Positions 24,680-33,142 of a DNA stretch of 61,458 nucleotides are shown one piece after another (the first letter of the stretch is position 1; each line of letters starts with the position of its first letter). The translations under genes were made by a program, and so were the position numbers. The stretch spans positions 1 to 61,458 of the forward strand of contig DAITAC010000011.1 in NCBI GenBank assembly GCA_036824465.1, in the 5' to 3' direction. The DNA comes from JAKOQB01 sp036824465. Lineage in GTDB: Bacteria; Pseudomonadota; Gammaproteobacteria; Burkholderiales; Burkholderiaceae_F. The notes under the pieces were generated by a model. That model ran no database searches. It had not been told where the DNA came from and saw nothing but the letters and a program-made list of their open reading frames with translations.

Positions 24680-25021
24680 CTACTTCTTTGCTCCCGCGGC
24701 CTCGGGGCACGGGCGGTCGGAAAACAGCTTGCGACCATTGACGACGCACTGAAACATCTTGCCCGGCGCCATCAGCACTTCCGGTGCCTTCACGGGCTCG
24801 GGCGCAGCGACCTGTGTCGGCGTCGCGTTTGTCTTGGGACTGACCGGAACGATCGTGATGCCTGGAGATGTCACCGTAGGCACCGACCAGCGATAAATCA
24901 ACAGGGCGAGACAGGCGAACAACACCGCTCCGACCACCAGCGTGAGAATGCGCAGCGATAGATCGACAAAGCGATCACCGGCGGTTTGCATTGGGTCGAA
25001 GTCGGCGGAGCTGGGGAACAC
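24680..25021 (-). CDS. Membrane-anchored hypothetical protein with DUF4124-like tail
   Basis: 113 residues. One membrane helix (about 25-45, LTLVVGAVLFACLALLIYRW) precedes a Pro/Thr/Val-rich linker and a C-terminal FQCVVNGRKLFSDRPCP. That last segment resembles the Y-x-C...G...YSDxPC motif of DUF4124 domains, with two Cys that could form a disulfide. The orientation is probably N-in with the tail in the periplasm. Function unknown. The nearest same-strand neighbour is more than 100 bases away. Confidence 0.65.
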   Translation of the reverse strand: MFPSSADFDPMQTAGDRFVDLSLRILTLVVGAVLFACLALLIYRWSVPTVTSPGITIVPVSPKTNATPTQVAAPEPVKAPEVLMAPGKMFQCVVNGRKLFSDRPCPEAAGAKK

Positions 25022-25188
25022 GGGAGGCGCGGATTATCGCGCAGTCGAGATTCAATTGGGCTTGCGTATTCACGCTGTTGCATGGCTTGCATTTGGTCGA
25101 CAGGACATCGCTTCGACACGGGTACACGCTATCCGTCCCATGCGCATCGCGCGATGATGGCGATTCAGTCACACAAAGGAGAAACCCC

Positions 25189-25575
25189 ATGGATGTGTAC
25201 AAGACCGCCGGCGCTTTCAGCTGGTCCGAGTTGATGACAACGGATCCGGTGGGCGCGCGCGCGTTTTACAGCAAGCTGTTTGGCTGGGCCACAAAAGACA
25301 TGGCGATGCCGAATGGCACTTACACCGCATTCCAGGTTGGCGATACGTCGGTCGGCGGCATGATGAAGATCCCGACTGAAGCGGCCGGTATGCCTCCGAT
25401 GTGGGGCGTGTATGTCACTGTGAAGGATGTCGATGCAACTGCGTCACAGGCGGTTGCGCTTGGAGGCAAGGTTGTAATGCCCGCCTGGGATGTTCCAGGC
25501 GTTGGCCGCATGGCGGTGATTCAGGATCCGCAGGGCGCGACGCTATCGGTCATTACGTATTCAATGCCTGGCTGA
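25189..25575 (+). CDS. VOC (glyoxalase/bleomycin-resistance) family protein
   Basis: 128 residues with two beta-alpha-beta-beta-beta modules. The pattern GAFSWSELMTTDPVGARAFYS...LFGW and the C-terminal VIQDPQGATLSVI are typical of VOC proteins annotated as hydroxylase/glyoxalase-like. The expected N-terminal metal ligand position is Glu in SWSELM. ATG 25189 follows AAAGGAGAAACC. A single gene with a hairpin after its stop. Substrate unknown. Confidence 0.85.
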   Translation: MDVYKTAGAFSWSELMTTDPVGARAFYSKLFGWATKDMAMPNGTYTAFQVGDTSVGGMMKIPTEAAGMPPMWGVYVTVKDVDATASQAVALGGKVVMPAWDVPGVGRMAVIQDPQGATLSVITYSMPG

Positions 25576-25585
25576 ACAAAAGAAA

Positions 25586-25616
25586 GGGCCCGAAGGAAGT
25601 GAATCCAATCGGGCCC
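25586..25616. terminator. Hairpin downstream of the VOC gene
   Basis: A perfect 8-bp inverted repeat GGGCCCGA/TCGGGCCC (25586-25593 with 25609-25616) with a 15-base loop starts 10 bases after the stop codon. There is no long T-run, so termination may be partial or Rho-assisted. It also lies downstream of the convergent BNR lipoprotein gene. Confidence 0.5.
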
Positions 25617-25804
25617 AAACCACCATAGGAGGAGGTGGAGGAGACAACCGGCTCGATCACAAAGGCAATCGAGACAAGCCACGGTAGCATGAACAACCGC
25701 GCTCAAGTCGGCACTAGAGTCCTCCCTCCAACGCGGTCGCGCCAGCGCCCCGAGATGTGCGGGGGCTCATGCCCGACGATCGCGAGCACGCGAATTCGGC
25801 TCTA

Positions 25805-27442
25805 TCAGCGCGATGTTGGCGGACTCATCCGAATGGTCCATCCAGGCACGCGGCGTTCCAGGACACGTGCAATGTTGTCACTTGCACGCTGGCGCAGTTC
25901 ATCAGTGGGCTCCGCGGCTGCTGGCGTTGCAGAATAAGTGCGAATCGCGGGTGCGACAGACTGCGCTTGCGCCGTCGGCGTGACCGCGAGCGCAAAGATG
26001 TCGGTCGGGTTCGTCACCGCCGCGCGTGTTGTCTGCGCAAAGAACGCCACGAACTGGCTGCCGCGGCCTGCCAGTCCCTGATAGTCGCCGAGGAACAGGC
26101 CGCGTGCATTCGGTGCGATGGCCAGGTCGAACGGGCCGGCGACGCGCGCTTCGCGCCATGTCGCGCCGCCGTCACGCGAGCGTGTCAGCCAGACTTCGGC
26201 TGGCAGCGTGCTCGCGTCGGCGGTATTGCTGCGCAAATCGAAATAACTGACGCCAATCGTGCCGTCGCTCAGCACACTGATCTGCGGCGTGAATGCCTGG
26301 ACGTTGGCGACCCCGTTGATCTGCGTCGGCGCCGACCACGTGAGTCCGCTGTCGGTCGAGCGCGAGATGGCGATGCTGTCGATGCCATTGACGAAACGGC
26401 CGTCCTGCCACACCACGTAAAGATTGCCATTGGGAGCGGCTGCGATCTGCGGCAATCCAGCGCCGTCGCGAATCGCACTGCGTGTTTCGGGATCGAAGGC
26501 GCCGCCGGCCAGCGTATCGGCAATCTTGATCGGCGCCGACCAGTTCACACCCTTGTCGGTGGATCGAATCGCGTTCAGTTCGGACCGCTGCGTGTTGTTT
26601 GCCTCTGCGGTGATGCGCGTGAACACGTTCACCAGCGTTCCGTTGGGAAGCACGGCCATCACGCTGCCGAGCGTCTGCGCGTTGGAGCCGGGGTTGAACA
26701 GCACACGTGCCGGTTCCCAGGAGGCGCCTCCGTTGGTGGTTCGGGCAAACCACGCGGGCCCCCCGGCGCCGGGCTGCAAGCGATCCCACACCGCATAAAC
26801 AAAGTTCGAATCAGTCATGTCCGCCGTGATGGTGTTCTTGTCATTGAAAGCACTTGCGCCATCGCGGATCAGCGTGGTCGGCCGCTCCCAGGTGCGCCCT
26901 CCGTCGAGCGAACGTGCAACCAGCATGGCAGTCTCAGAGCCGGCGGAGAACGTCGCGCCGCCCGTCACGCCGAGCGCCATCCAGTACGCGACGCCGTTCG
27001 GGGAAATCGCCATCCACGGATCGGTTGCGCGCTCGAAATCGCCGCCGTTGACGACCGCGCCGCCCGTGCAGATGGAAAACGGCGCGGTCGTCCGCGTCCA
27101 GGTCAGACCGCCATCGAACGATGCGGCGGAAACAACCGCCTGCGAGGCGCCGCCGGACCAGCGATTCTGCTGCCATGTTCCGATCAGGTTCTGAGGGTTG
27201 GCTGGATTCGCCACAAGATGGGGTTCGACCTTCGCGTTCGGATACAGCGTGCCGGCGGGCGGCAATGTCGGGCAGGCTGCCGTAGCAAGCAGTTCGCCTG
27301 ACACGCGCGCACTGGCGGGCGGGTCGACGAAGGTGGGTGTCGGTGGAGGGGGAGGTGTCGGCGTATCGGAACCGGCACCGCCGCCGCAGGATGCGAGCAG
27401 GCACGATGCGCACGCGGCAACAAACAGTCGGCGGCTGATCAT
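25805..27442 (-). CDS. BNR/sialidase-like repeat lipoprotein
   Basis: 545 residues. A lipoprotein signal (LLASC-GGG lipobox near residue 19) is followed by a Pro/Thr linker and a six-bladed propeller marked by Asp-box motifs SFDGGLTW, SLDGGRTW, TTNGGASW, STDKGVNW, STDSGLTW and SRDGGATW. Such exported BNR proteins include exo-alpha-sialidases. The arginine triad and the Tyr/Glu of true sialidases cannot be confirmed by eye, so a glycan-binding or unknown propeller is equally possible. Outer-membrane anchoring is inferred. Monocistronic. Confidence 0.82.
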   Translation of the reverse strand: MISRRLFVAACASCLLASCGGGAGSDTPTPPPPPTPTFVDPPASARVSGELLATAACPTLPPAGTLYPNAKVEPHLVANPANPQNLIGTWQQNRWSGGASQAVVSAASFDGGLTWTRTTAPFSICTGGAVVNGGDFERATDPWMAISPNGVAYWMALGVTGGATFSAGSETAMLVARSLDGGRTWERPTTLIRDGASAFNDKNTITADMTDSNFVYAVWDRLQPGAGGPAWFARTTNGGASWEPARVLFNPGSNAQTLGSVMAVLPNGTLVNVFTRITAEANNTQRSELNAIRSTDKGVNWSAPIKIADTLAGGAFDPETRSAIRDGAGLPQIAAAPNGNLYVVWQDGRFVNGIDSIAISRSTDSGLTWSAPTQINGVANVQAFTPQISVLSDGTIGVSYFDLRSNTADASTLPAEVWLTRSRDGGATWREARVAGPFDLAIAPNARGLFLGDYQGLAGRGSQFVAFFAQTTRAAVTNPTDIFALAVTPTAQAQSVAPAIRTYSATPAAAEPTDELRQRASDNIARVLERRVPGWTIRMSPPTSR

Positions 27443-27576
27443 GAAGCTTCTTTACGATCTACAGAGAGATCTGCGCAGTCTAGTCGGTCGATCGCCGCGC
27501 GCGCGGCGGTCTTGCCGCTGGAGCATCGCGAACAGTCTCCGAATGTTGCGCAAATTGCAGATGTGGGCAGTCTGGC

Positions 27577-27864
27577 TCAGTCAGCGCGTAGCGCCTGCGT
27601 CTCGGGATGGCGTTGCATGTACGCGCGCACGTAGGAGCAGCGCGGCCGCACCTTGAACTGATTCTCTGCAGCCCACACGAGCGCTGCGCGCACCAGCGCC
27701 GCCGCGATGCCGCGTCCTTCAAGCGATGGCGCGACTTCGGTATGGATGAGATGCACCACGCCGTCCACGATCCGGTAGTCGCACCGGCACAGCCAGCCGT
27801 CAATGCGTGTCTCGAAGCGGCCGGCACCCGGGTTGTGGTCGATGCGGTATTCGGGCGATTCCAT
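27577..27864 (-). CDS. GNAT-like acetyltransferase of the YidJ/YjdJ (Gcn5-related 2) type
   Basis: 95 residues: a minimal acetyltransferase beginning SPEYRIDHN and centred on VVHLIHTEVAPSLEGRGIAAALVRAAL, which contains the acetyl-CoA loop GRGIA. The C-terminal VRPRCSYVRAYMQRHPE is a hallmark of the small YidJ/human NATD1-like family. Acceptor unknown. Its N-terminus faces the DegP/Q-like gene; the two share a short divergent region. Confidence 0.85.
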   Translation of the reverse strand: MESPEYRIDHNPGAGRFETRIDGWLCRCDYRIVDGVVHLIHTEVAPSLEGRGIAAALVRAALVWAAENQFKVRPRCSYVRAYMQRHPETQALRAD

Positions 27865-27997
27865 GAGTGACTTTCAGGTCGAAAGCGTAGCGCAGAGCGC
27901 AATGGTCCAGTGGTTGAAATCGCCGCCGGTGCAACCCATCTGTGTTTCGAGAATCCATTCGAATCGACGGTGTATGGCAAAAGAGGGTGAGGGTGAA

Positions 27998-29095
27998 ATG
28001 AAGAACCCACTGAACTCGCGCACGACACGGATCTTGTTGCTGCTGCTTGGCGCGCTGCTCGGCGCCGGGCCGGCGCTGGTGCTGGCGCAGAATCCGCCAC
28101 GCGCGGAACCGCGTGCCGTCGCACCTCGCGGGCCGCTGATGCAGAGCGAGCAGGCGCTCGTCAACCTGTTTGAATCCGCCGCCCCATCGGTGGCGTACAT
28201 CACGACCGAGGTCGTGCAGCGCACGGGATTTTTCAGCGCCGAAGTGGGGCAGGGTGCCGGCAGCGGGTTCGTCTGGGACGGTGTCGGTCACGTGGTGACG
28301 AACTACCACGTCGTCGAAGGCGCGCGGCGCGTGTTCGTGCGGCTCGATGCGGGCGATCCGATCGAGGCAGCGCCGGTCGGGTTCGCGCCCGAATACGACC
28401 TGGCGGTGATCAGGCTCAAGCGCGTGCCGTCGAACCTCAAACCGATTCCGATCGGCGCCTCTCACAACCTGCGCATCGGCCAGAGCGTGCTTGCGATCGG
28501 CAATCCGTTCGGGCTGCAACGCACGCTCACGCAGGGCATCGTCAGTGCGCTCGACCGCGAACTGCCGACGATCGAGGGTTATCGAGAAGTCGCCGGCGTG
28601 ATCCAGACGGATGCCGCCATCAACCCCGGCAATTCGGGCGGTCCGCTGCTTGACAGCGCCGGCCGGCTGATCGGCGTGAACACGGCAATTCGCTCGGCGA
28701 GCGGCAGTTCTGCTGGGGTGGGTTTTGCAATTCCAGTCGATCTGGTTAATCGCATCGTGCCGGCACTGATTGCACGCGGCCGCGCGCCGCTGCCTGGCAT
28801 TGGCATTGTTCCCGTGCGGCCGGATCTCGTCGCGCGCGCCGGTATCGCGGGCGTGGTGATCGACGAAGTGACGCGCGGCACGCCGGCCGCGGAAGCCGGA
28901 CTGCGTCCGCTGAACCGCCAATCCGGCGATCCTGGGGACGTCATCATTGCGGTCAACGGCAAGCGGGTCGAGACGCTCTCGTCTTTCGCCGCTGAACTCG
29001 ACCGCGTCGGCATCGACAGCCCGGCGGAACTCACGGTCAATCGCAACAACCAGGAGCGGCGCGTGCGCGTCAAGGTGATTGATCTGCGCCGCTGA
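27998..29095 (+). CDS. DegP/DegQ-like periplasmic serine protease with one PDZ domain
   Basis: 365 residues. A signal peptide (about 1-31, VLAQ) precedes a trypsin-like domain with catalytic triad H104 (TNYHVVEG), D134 (EYDLAVIRL) and S213 (NPGNSGGPL), then one PDZ domain (about 265-360, TRGTPAAEAGLRPL and GDVIIAVNGKRV). The single PDZ makes it closer to DegS or the S1C trypsin-like class than to DegP. ATG 27998 follows AGAGGGTGAGG; an in-frame ATG at 27974 is possible. It overlaps the convergent DsbA-family gene by 26 bases. Confidence 0.9.
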   Translation: MKNPLNSRTTRILLLLLGALLGAGPALVLAQNPPRAEPRAVAPRGPLMQSEQALVNLFESAAPSVAYITTEVVQRTGFFSAEVGQGAGSGFVWDGVGHVVTNYHVVEGARRVFVRLDAGDPIEAAPVGFAPEYDLAVIRLKRVPSNLKPIPIGASHNLRIGQSVLAIGNPFGLQRTLTQGIVSALDRELPTIEGYREVAGVIQTDAAINPGNSGGPLLDSAGRLIGVNTAIRSASGSSAGVGFAIPVDLVNRIVPALIARGRAPLPGIGIVPVRPDLVARAGIAGVVIDEVTRGTPAAEAGLRPLNRQSGDPGDVIIAVNGKRVETLSSFAAELDRVGIDSPAELTVNRNNQERRVRVKVIDLRR

Positions 29096-29717
29096 AGAAA
29101 GCCTGGGCGCGTTCGATGAGCGCGGCAGCTTTCACATAACCCGGTGCCAGCAATGCGTAGTGCGCGTCGCGCTCCGCAAACAGCGCCGGGAATCCCTGCA
29201 CCTCCCATTCATGCGCGCGCCGAAAGTCGATGCGTGCCGATTCCTTCATCGCGTCGCTTGCCAACGCGTTGGCGAACTCATCAACTGTTCTTGATGCCGG
29301 GTCGCCATCTTCACTGCGCACCTCGGCATACACCTCGGCCAGCACATCGGCGCGCGTCACATCGCGCGCCTGTGCATAGAACGCGCGTTGAACCGAGTGA
29401 AACATCGGCCACGCAAGTCGCGGGTCGCTGTTGCGAACGGTGACGACCGCGCGGCAGGCGGGCTCGGTGTCGTAGATGAAATCTGCACGTGCCAGCAGCG
29501 CGCGGTCAAATGGCTGGCCGCTGGCGCGTTGGACCTCGTCCCAGTGATGTGCCAGCGTATTGCGCATGTCGGCGTCCATCACTCGCGTGTTGTACGCGCG
29601 CAGGCCGCCCATCACAAGTTGCAGGGGCTGATCGGGGAACCGGTCGAGCACTGCCTGCAATTCCGGCGCGAAGCCGTAACACCACGAGCACATCGGGTCG
29701 GCGACGTAGATCAGCAC
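29070..29717 (-). CDS. DsbA-family thioredoxin-fold protein
   Basis: 215 residues without a signal peptide, so cytoplasmic. The active site C10-S-W-C13 stands in DPMCSWCYGF, and the insertion helices and cis-Pro loop (VQGFPALF) follow the FrnE/DsbA-like layout. Such cytosolic members act as disulfide oxidoreductases or isomerases. It lies downstream of the rhlE-like gene on the same strand with a 30-base gap, perhaps in one transcript, and its 3' end overlaps the protease gene. Confidence 0.88.
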   Translation of the reverse strand: MLIYVADPMCSWCYGFAPELQAVLDRFPDQPLQLVMGGLRAYNTRVMDADMRNTLAHHWDEVQRASGQPFDRALLARADFIYDTEPACRAVVTVRNSDPRLAWPMFHSVQRAFYAQARDVTRADVLAEVYAEVRSEDGDPASRTVDEFANALASDAMKESARIDFRRAHEWEVQGFPALFAERDAHYALLAPGYVKAAALIERAQAFFSGADQSP

Positions 29718-29747
29718 GGCGAGAAGACCCAGTTGTGCGTGCCGCGC

Positions 29748-31184
29748 TCAGCGTCCGCGTCTTGCTGTGCCGCTCCATCCTGGCGGCAGACTCGATCGGA
29801 CCTGCGAATCGACATCGGGTTGGCGCGGCGGTCGAGAGGCGTGCGATTCCTTGCGCGCTCGACCATCGTCGGTGGTCCGGGCTGGAACCGGTGCGACAAC
29901 TTCGGCGTGCTTGCGTCGTGGTGCCGAATGTTTCGGCGCTGACTGTACTGGTCGGCGCGGCCCCTGGCCGTTCGCGCCGCGCTGGCTGCGTGGCGCATGT
30001 GGCGCCCGGCCGTGGCGCGGAGCGCGGTCGGCATCCGTTTCCTGCAAGGTCGCAATCGATTCGAATCCAGTCACCACCTCGCGCGGCAGCTTGAGCCGAA
30101 TCACGCGTTCGATATCGCGCAGCAGTCCTTCTTCCTCAGGAGCAACAAGTGAAATCGCTTCCCCGGTGGCGCCGGCACGCGCCGTGCGGCCGATCCGATG
30201 CACGTAGTCCTCGGGCACGTGCGGCATGTCAAAGTTCACCACGTGCGGCAGCCGATCGATGTCGAGCCCGCGCGCCGCGATGTCGGTGGCGACCAGAACC
30301 TGCAGCTTGCCGCTCTTGAATTCGGCGAGCGCGCGCGTGCGCGCACTCTGGCTCTTGTTGCCGTGGATGGCCAGCGCGGGCACGCCGTGCTTGTCGAGCT
30401 GCGTGGCGAGCCGGTTGGCACCGTGCTTGGTGCGTGTGAACACCAGTACCTGGAACCAGTTGTGCTCGCGCACCAGGTGCAGCAGCAGAGAAGCCTTGCG
30501 CTTGCTTTCGACCGGCAGCACCTTCTGCGACACCGAGTCGACGGTGCTGTTGCGTTGCGCGACCTGGATATGCAATGGATCGTGCAGCAGTCCTTGCGCC
30601 AGTTGCTTGATTTCGTCCGAGAACGTGGCCGAGAACAGCAGGTTCTGGCGCTTGCGCGGCAGCGCCGCGAGCACGCGCTTGATGTCGGGCAGAAAGCCCA
30701 TATCGAGCATGCGGTCGGCCTCGTCGAGGACGAGCACTTCGACCTTCGACAGATCGACCGTGCGGCTCCCGTGGTGGTCGAGCAGGCGTCCCGGCGTGGC
30801 GACCAGCACATCGACGCCTTGCCTGAGTGTGGTGATCTGCGGATTGATCGAGACGCCGCCGTAGACGACGGTCGATTTGAGCGGCGAATATTTGCCGTAC
30901 ACGCGCACGCTTTCCTCGACCTGCGCGGCGAGTTCCCGCGTCGGCGTGAGAATGAGCGCGCGGATCGTCCGTTTGCCCGCACCGGGCGTTGCGGCGAGGC
31001 GCTGCAGGATCGGCAGCACAAAGCCTGCCGTCTTGCCGGTGCCGGTCTGCGCGCCGGCCATCAGATCGCGGCCCGCGAGAACGGCGGGAATCGCCTGAAG
31101 TTGTATGGGAGTCGGCTCTTTGTAGCCGACATCGTTGGTCGCGCGCACAAGTGCGTCGGACAAGCCAAGGCTTGCGAAAGACAT
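29748..31184 (-). CDS. rhlE: DEAD-box RNA helicase, RhlE-like
   Basis: 478 residues. Q motif region GYKEPTPIQLQAI, Walker A AQTGTGKTAG, DEAD box VLDEADRMLDMG, SAT motif FSATFSDEI, RGLDIDRLPHVVNFDMP and HRIGRTARAG are in order. A basic, low-complexity C-terminal tail (about 380-478, Arg/Ser/Pro-rich) is typical of RhlE. It unwinds RNA in ribosome assembly or with the degradosome. A second DEAD-box gene, DeaD-like, lies at 56922. Confidence 0.92.
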   Translation of the reverse strand: MSFASLGLSDALVRATNDVGYKEPTPIQLQAIPAVLAGRDLMAGAQTGTGKTAGFVLPILQRLAATPGAGKRTIRALILTPTRELAAQVEESVRVYGKYSPLKSTVVYGGVSINPQITTLRQGVDVLVATPGRLLDHHGSRTVDLSKVEVLVLDEADRMLDMGFLPDIKRVLAALPRKRQNLLFSATFSDEIKQLAQGLLHDPLHIQVAQRNSTVDSVSQKVLPVESKRKASLLLHLVREHNWFQVLVFTRTKHGANRLATQLDKHGVPALAIHGNKSQSARTRALAEFKSGKLQVLVATDIAARGLDIDRLPHVVNFDMPHVPEDYVHRIGRTARAGATGEAISLVAPEEEGLLRDIERVIRLKLPREVVTGFESIATLQETDADRAPRHGRAPHAPRSQRGANGQGPRRPVQSAPKHSAPRRKHAEVVAPVPARTTDDGRARKESHASRPPRQPDVDSQVRSSLPPGWSGTARRGR

Positions 31185-31460
31185 GAAGTCACTTTCAGTG
31201 GTCAGCCTGCCACAACCGCGTCAGCGCGAAGTCGCGCATGCGTTGTGTTCATCGACCAGCCGACTGCAGACGAACGGGGTATTCAGTGAGGCAGACCCTT
31301 CAGTACAGGCGCCTCGTCAGGATTGACAGCGGCAAAGGCTCGTCGATTGGGAGTCGACGGCGCTGGTCACATGCCGCGTGAACGCAGTGTACCAGTTCCC
31401 TGGCGTTTGGCGTGGCCGCGCCTGTCAGGCGACCGGCGCAGCCGCGGTCATGCGGCGGAC

Positions 31461-32156
31461 TTGCACATTCTTGTACGTGCGTATAGATTTCAACTCTCTA
31501 CTTATACGGCCGTACAAATAAAGTCCGCCGCTGCCTCCGCCGATCCGACCGCGACCCGCGAGCGCCTGTTGCGTGCCGGGCTGGTGATCGCGCGCCGCGC
31601 TGGGCTGCGCGCGATCACGGTGCGGGGCGTGGCCGCGCGCGCCGGCGCGAATCTCGGCAGCTTCGTGCACCACTTCGGCACGCGCGATGCATTCATTGCC
31701 GAGCTGCTGGAGCGTTGGTATGCGCCGTTGATGGGCAGGCTCGATGATGCGGTACAGACCGACGGCTCGCCGCTCACCCAGTTGCGCGCACTCGTGATGC
31801 AGCTGGTGCGCTGGGCCGTCGCCAACGCCGCGTTCATCGCGCACCTGCTCCAGGATGCCGCGCAAGGCGAAACCGCGGCAAGGCATTTCCTCAAGGTGAT
31901 GCCGGCACGACATCCGGCACGCGTGCTGGCCGCGATACAAAAGGCCCAGGCCGCGGGCGAGATGCGCCGTGAGACGCCAACGCACGTGCTCCTGTTCATC
32001 TTCGGTGCACTGGCGCTTCCAGTACTCTTGTTTTCCGGTCTCGGTCTGCGCCGCATTCTTCCGCGCGAGTTTTCTGAACAGGTGAGCCATTTCGCCATCG
32101 ATCCGGCGGAAATCGAGCGGCGTCTCGACTGGGTCCTCCGCGGACTCGCGCCTTGA
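31461..32156 (+). CDS. TetR family transcriptional regulator
   Basis: An N-terminal helix-turn-helix (TRERLLRAGLVIARRAGL ... VRGVAARAGANLGSFVHHFG) and a C-terminal helical ligand domain. The start is uncertain: between 31461 and the HTH the only standard in-frame start is TTG 31461; an ATG at 31371 gives a much longer protein. With TTG 31461 two palindromic operators lie within the first codons; a non-standard start after them is possible. Ten bases downstream is an exporter operon, so this is probably its repressor. The domain assignment is firm; the start is not. Confidence 0.85.
   Translation: MHILVRAYRFQLSTYTAVQIKSAAASADPTATRERLLRAGLVIARRAGLRAITVRGVAARAGANLGSFVHHFGTRDAFIAELLERWYAPLMGRLDDAVQTDGSPLTQLRALVMQLVRWAVANAAFIAHLLQDAAQGETAARHFLKVMPARHPARVLAAIQKAQAAGEMRRETPTHVLLFIFGALALPVLLFSGLGLRRILPREFSEQVSHFAIDPAEIERRLDWVLRGLAP
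31471..31486. promoter_or_regulatory. TetR operator candidate, site 1
   Basis: TTGTACGTGCGTATAG contains the palindromic core TACG-TG-CGTA. It is the same core and flanks as site 2 read on the other strand, and the centres are 31 bases apart (about three helical turns), which favours cooperative binding of two regulator dimers. Confidence 0.6.
31502..31517. promoter_or_regulatory. TetR operator candidate, site 2
   Basis: TTATACGGCCGTACAA has a perfect 10-base palindrome TACGGCCGTA. Its reverse complement TTGTACGGCCGTATAA matches site 1 at 13 of 16 positions. It lies directly before the region encoding the regulator's DNA-binding domain, consistent with autoregulation and control of the exporter genes. 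Confidence 0.6.
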
Positions 32157-32166
32157 GGGATTCCCC

Positions 32167-33135
32167 ATGACCTGGATGACCATGATTCACGTTGCGGCGC
32201 CTCTCACTGTTGCCATGATGGTCGCCGCTTGCGCACGCGGCGGCGACGGGGCTCTGACCGGATATGCGGAGGCGGATCTCGTTTACGTTGCAGCGTCGGC
32301 CGGCGGCACATTGGAAAAGCTGCAGGTCCAGCGCGGCGCGCGCGTCGAGATGGGTGCGCCGCTGTTTGCGCTTGACAACGATGCCGAAGAGCTTGGGCGC
32401 GCCGCCGCCCAGGCGCGTGAGCAGCGCGCCGGCGCGCAGGCAGCCAATCTGCGCAAGGGCCGCCGGGCGCAGGAAATCACGGCCATTGAGCAGCAACTGG
32501 CGCAGGCGCGCGCCGGTCTGGCTGCATCGAAGTCGGAACTCGAGCGCAACCAGCAACTGGTCAAACAGGGTTTTGTCGCGGAGTCCCGGCTGGACGGTCT
32601 GATCGCGGCACGCGACCGCGACGCGGCGCGCGTGGCCGAGCTGCAGGCCCAGCTTGCGGTGGGGCGCGACGCCGCGCGGCCGGACGAGATCGCCGCGGCC
32701 GATGCCGAACGCCGCGCGGCCTCGTTCGATCTTGCGCAAAGCCAGTGGCGCGAGGATCAGAAGCAGCGCGTCGCGCCGGTGAATGCACTTGTGTACGACG
32801 TGATGTTCCGCATCGGTGAATGGGTGGCGGCCGGTGCGCCGGTCGTCGCACTGCTTCCCGACGGCGCGGTCAAGGTGCGTTTCTTTGTGCCGCAGTCAAT
32901 GATGTCCGGAATCGCAATTGGTGAGAGAGTGAACGTCGGATGCGATGGCTGTCCGGCCGGTATGTCCGCGACCATCGCGTATATCTCACCTCAGGCCGAG
33001 TTCACGCCGCCGGTCATCTACAGCAACGAGAATCGCGGCAAGCTGGTGTTCATGGTCGAGGCGCTCCCGGACAACGACGCAGCGCGAACGCTGAAGCCGG
33101 GCCAGCCGCTCGACATCCGATTCGCCGCACGTTGA
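32167..33135 (+). CDS. HlyD-family periplasmic adaptor lipoprotein
   Basis: 322 residues. A lipoprotein-type signal (VAAC near residue 20) is followed by a barrel-sandwich hybrid (YAEADLVYVAASAGGTLEKL), a long coiled-coil hairpin (about 70-185, Ala/Gln/Arg-rich) and beta-barrel domain (VRFFVPQSMMSGI ...). It resembles YbhG/YhiI adaptors of ABC-2-type exporters. It lies 10 bases after tetR and 7 before the ATPase gene. The substrate is probably a xenobiotic or lipid-like compound (inference from the TetR control). Confidence 0.88.
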   Translation: MTWMTMIHVAAPLTVAMMVAACARGGDGALTGYAEADLVYVAASAGGTLEKLQVQRGARVEMGAPLFALDNDAEELGRAAAQAREQRAGAQAANLRKGRRAQEITAIEQQLAQARAGLAASKSELERNQQLVKQGFVAESRLDGLIAARDRDAARVAELQAQLAVGRDAARPDEIAAADAERRAASFDLAQSQWREDQKQRVAPVNALVYDVMFRIGEWVAAGAPVVALLPDGAVKVRFFVPQSMMSGIAIGERVNVGCDGCPAGMSATIAYISPQAEFTPPVIYSNENRGKLVFMVEALPDNDAARTLKPGQPLDIRFAAR

Positions 33136-33142
33136 GGACGCG

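Noticed and set aside
25757..27301. 514-residue plus-strand frame opposite the BNR lipoprotein
   Set aside because: The minus frame has a lipobox and six Asp-box motifs; the plus frame is Arg/Cys-rich shadow of high-GC sequence.
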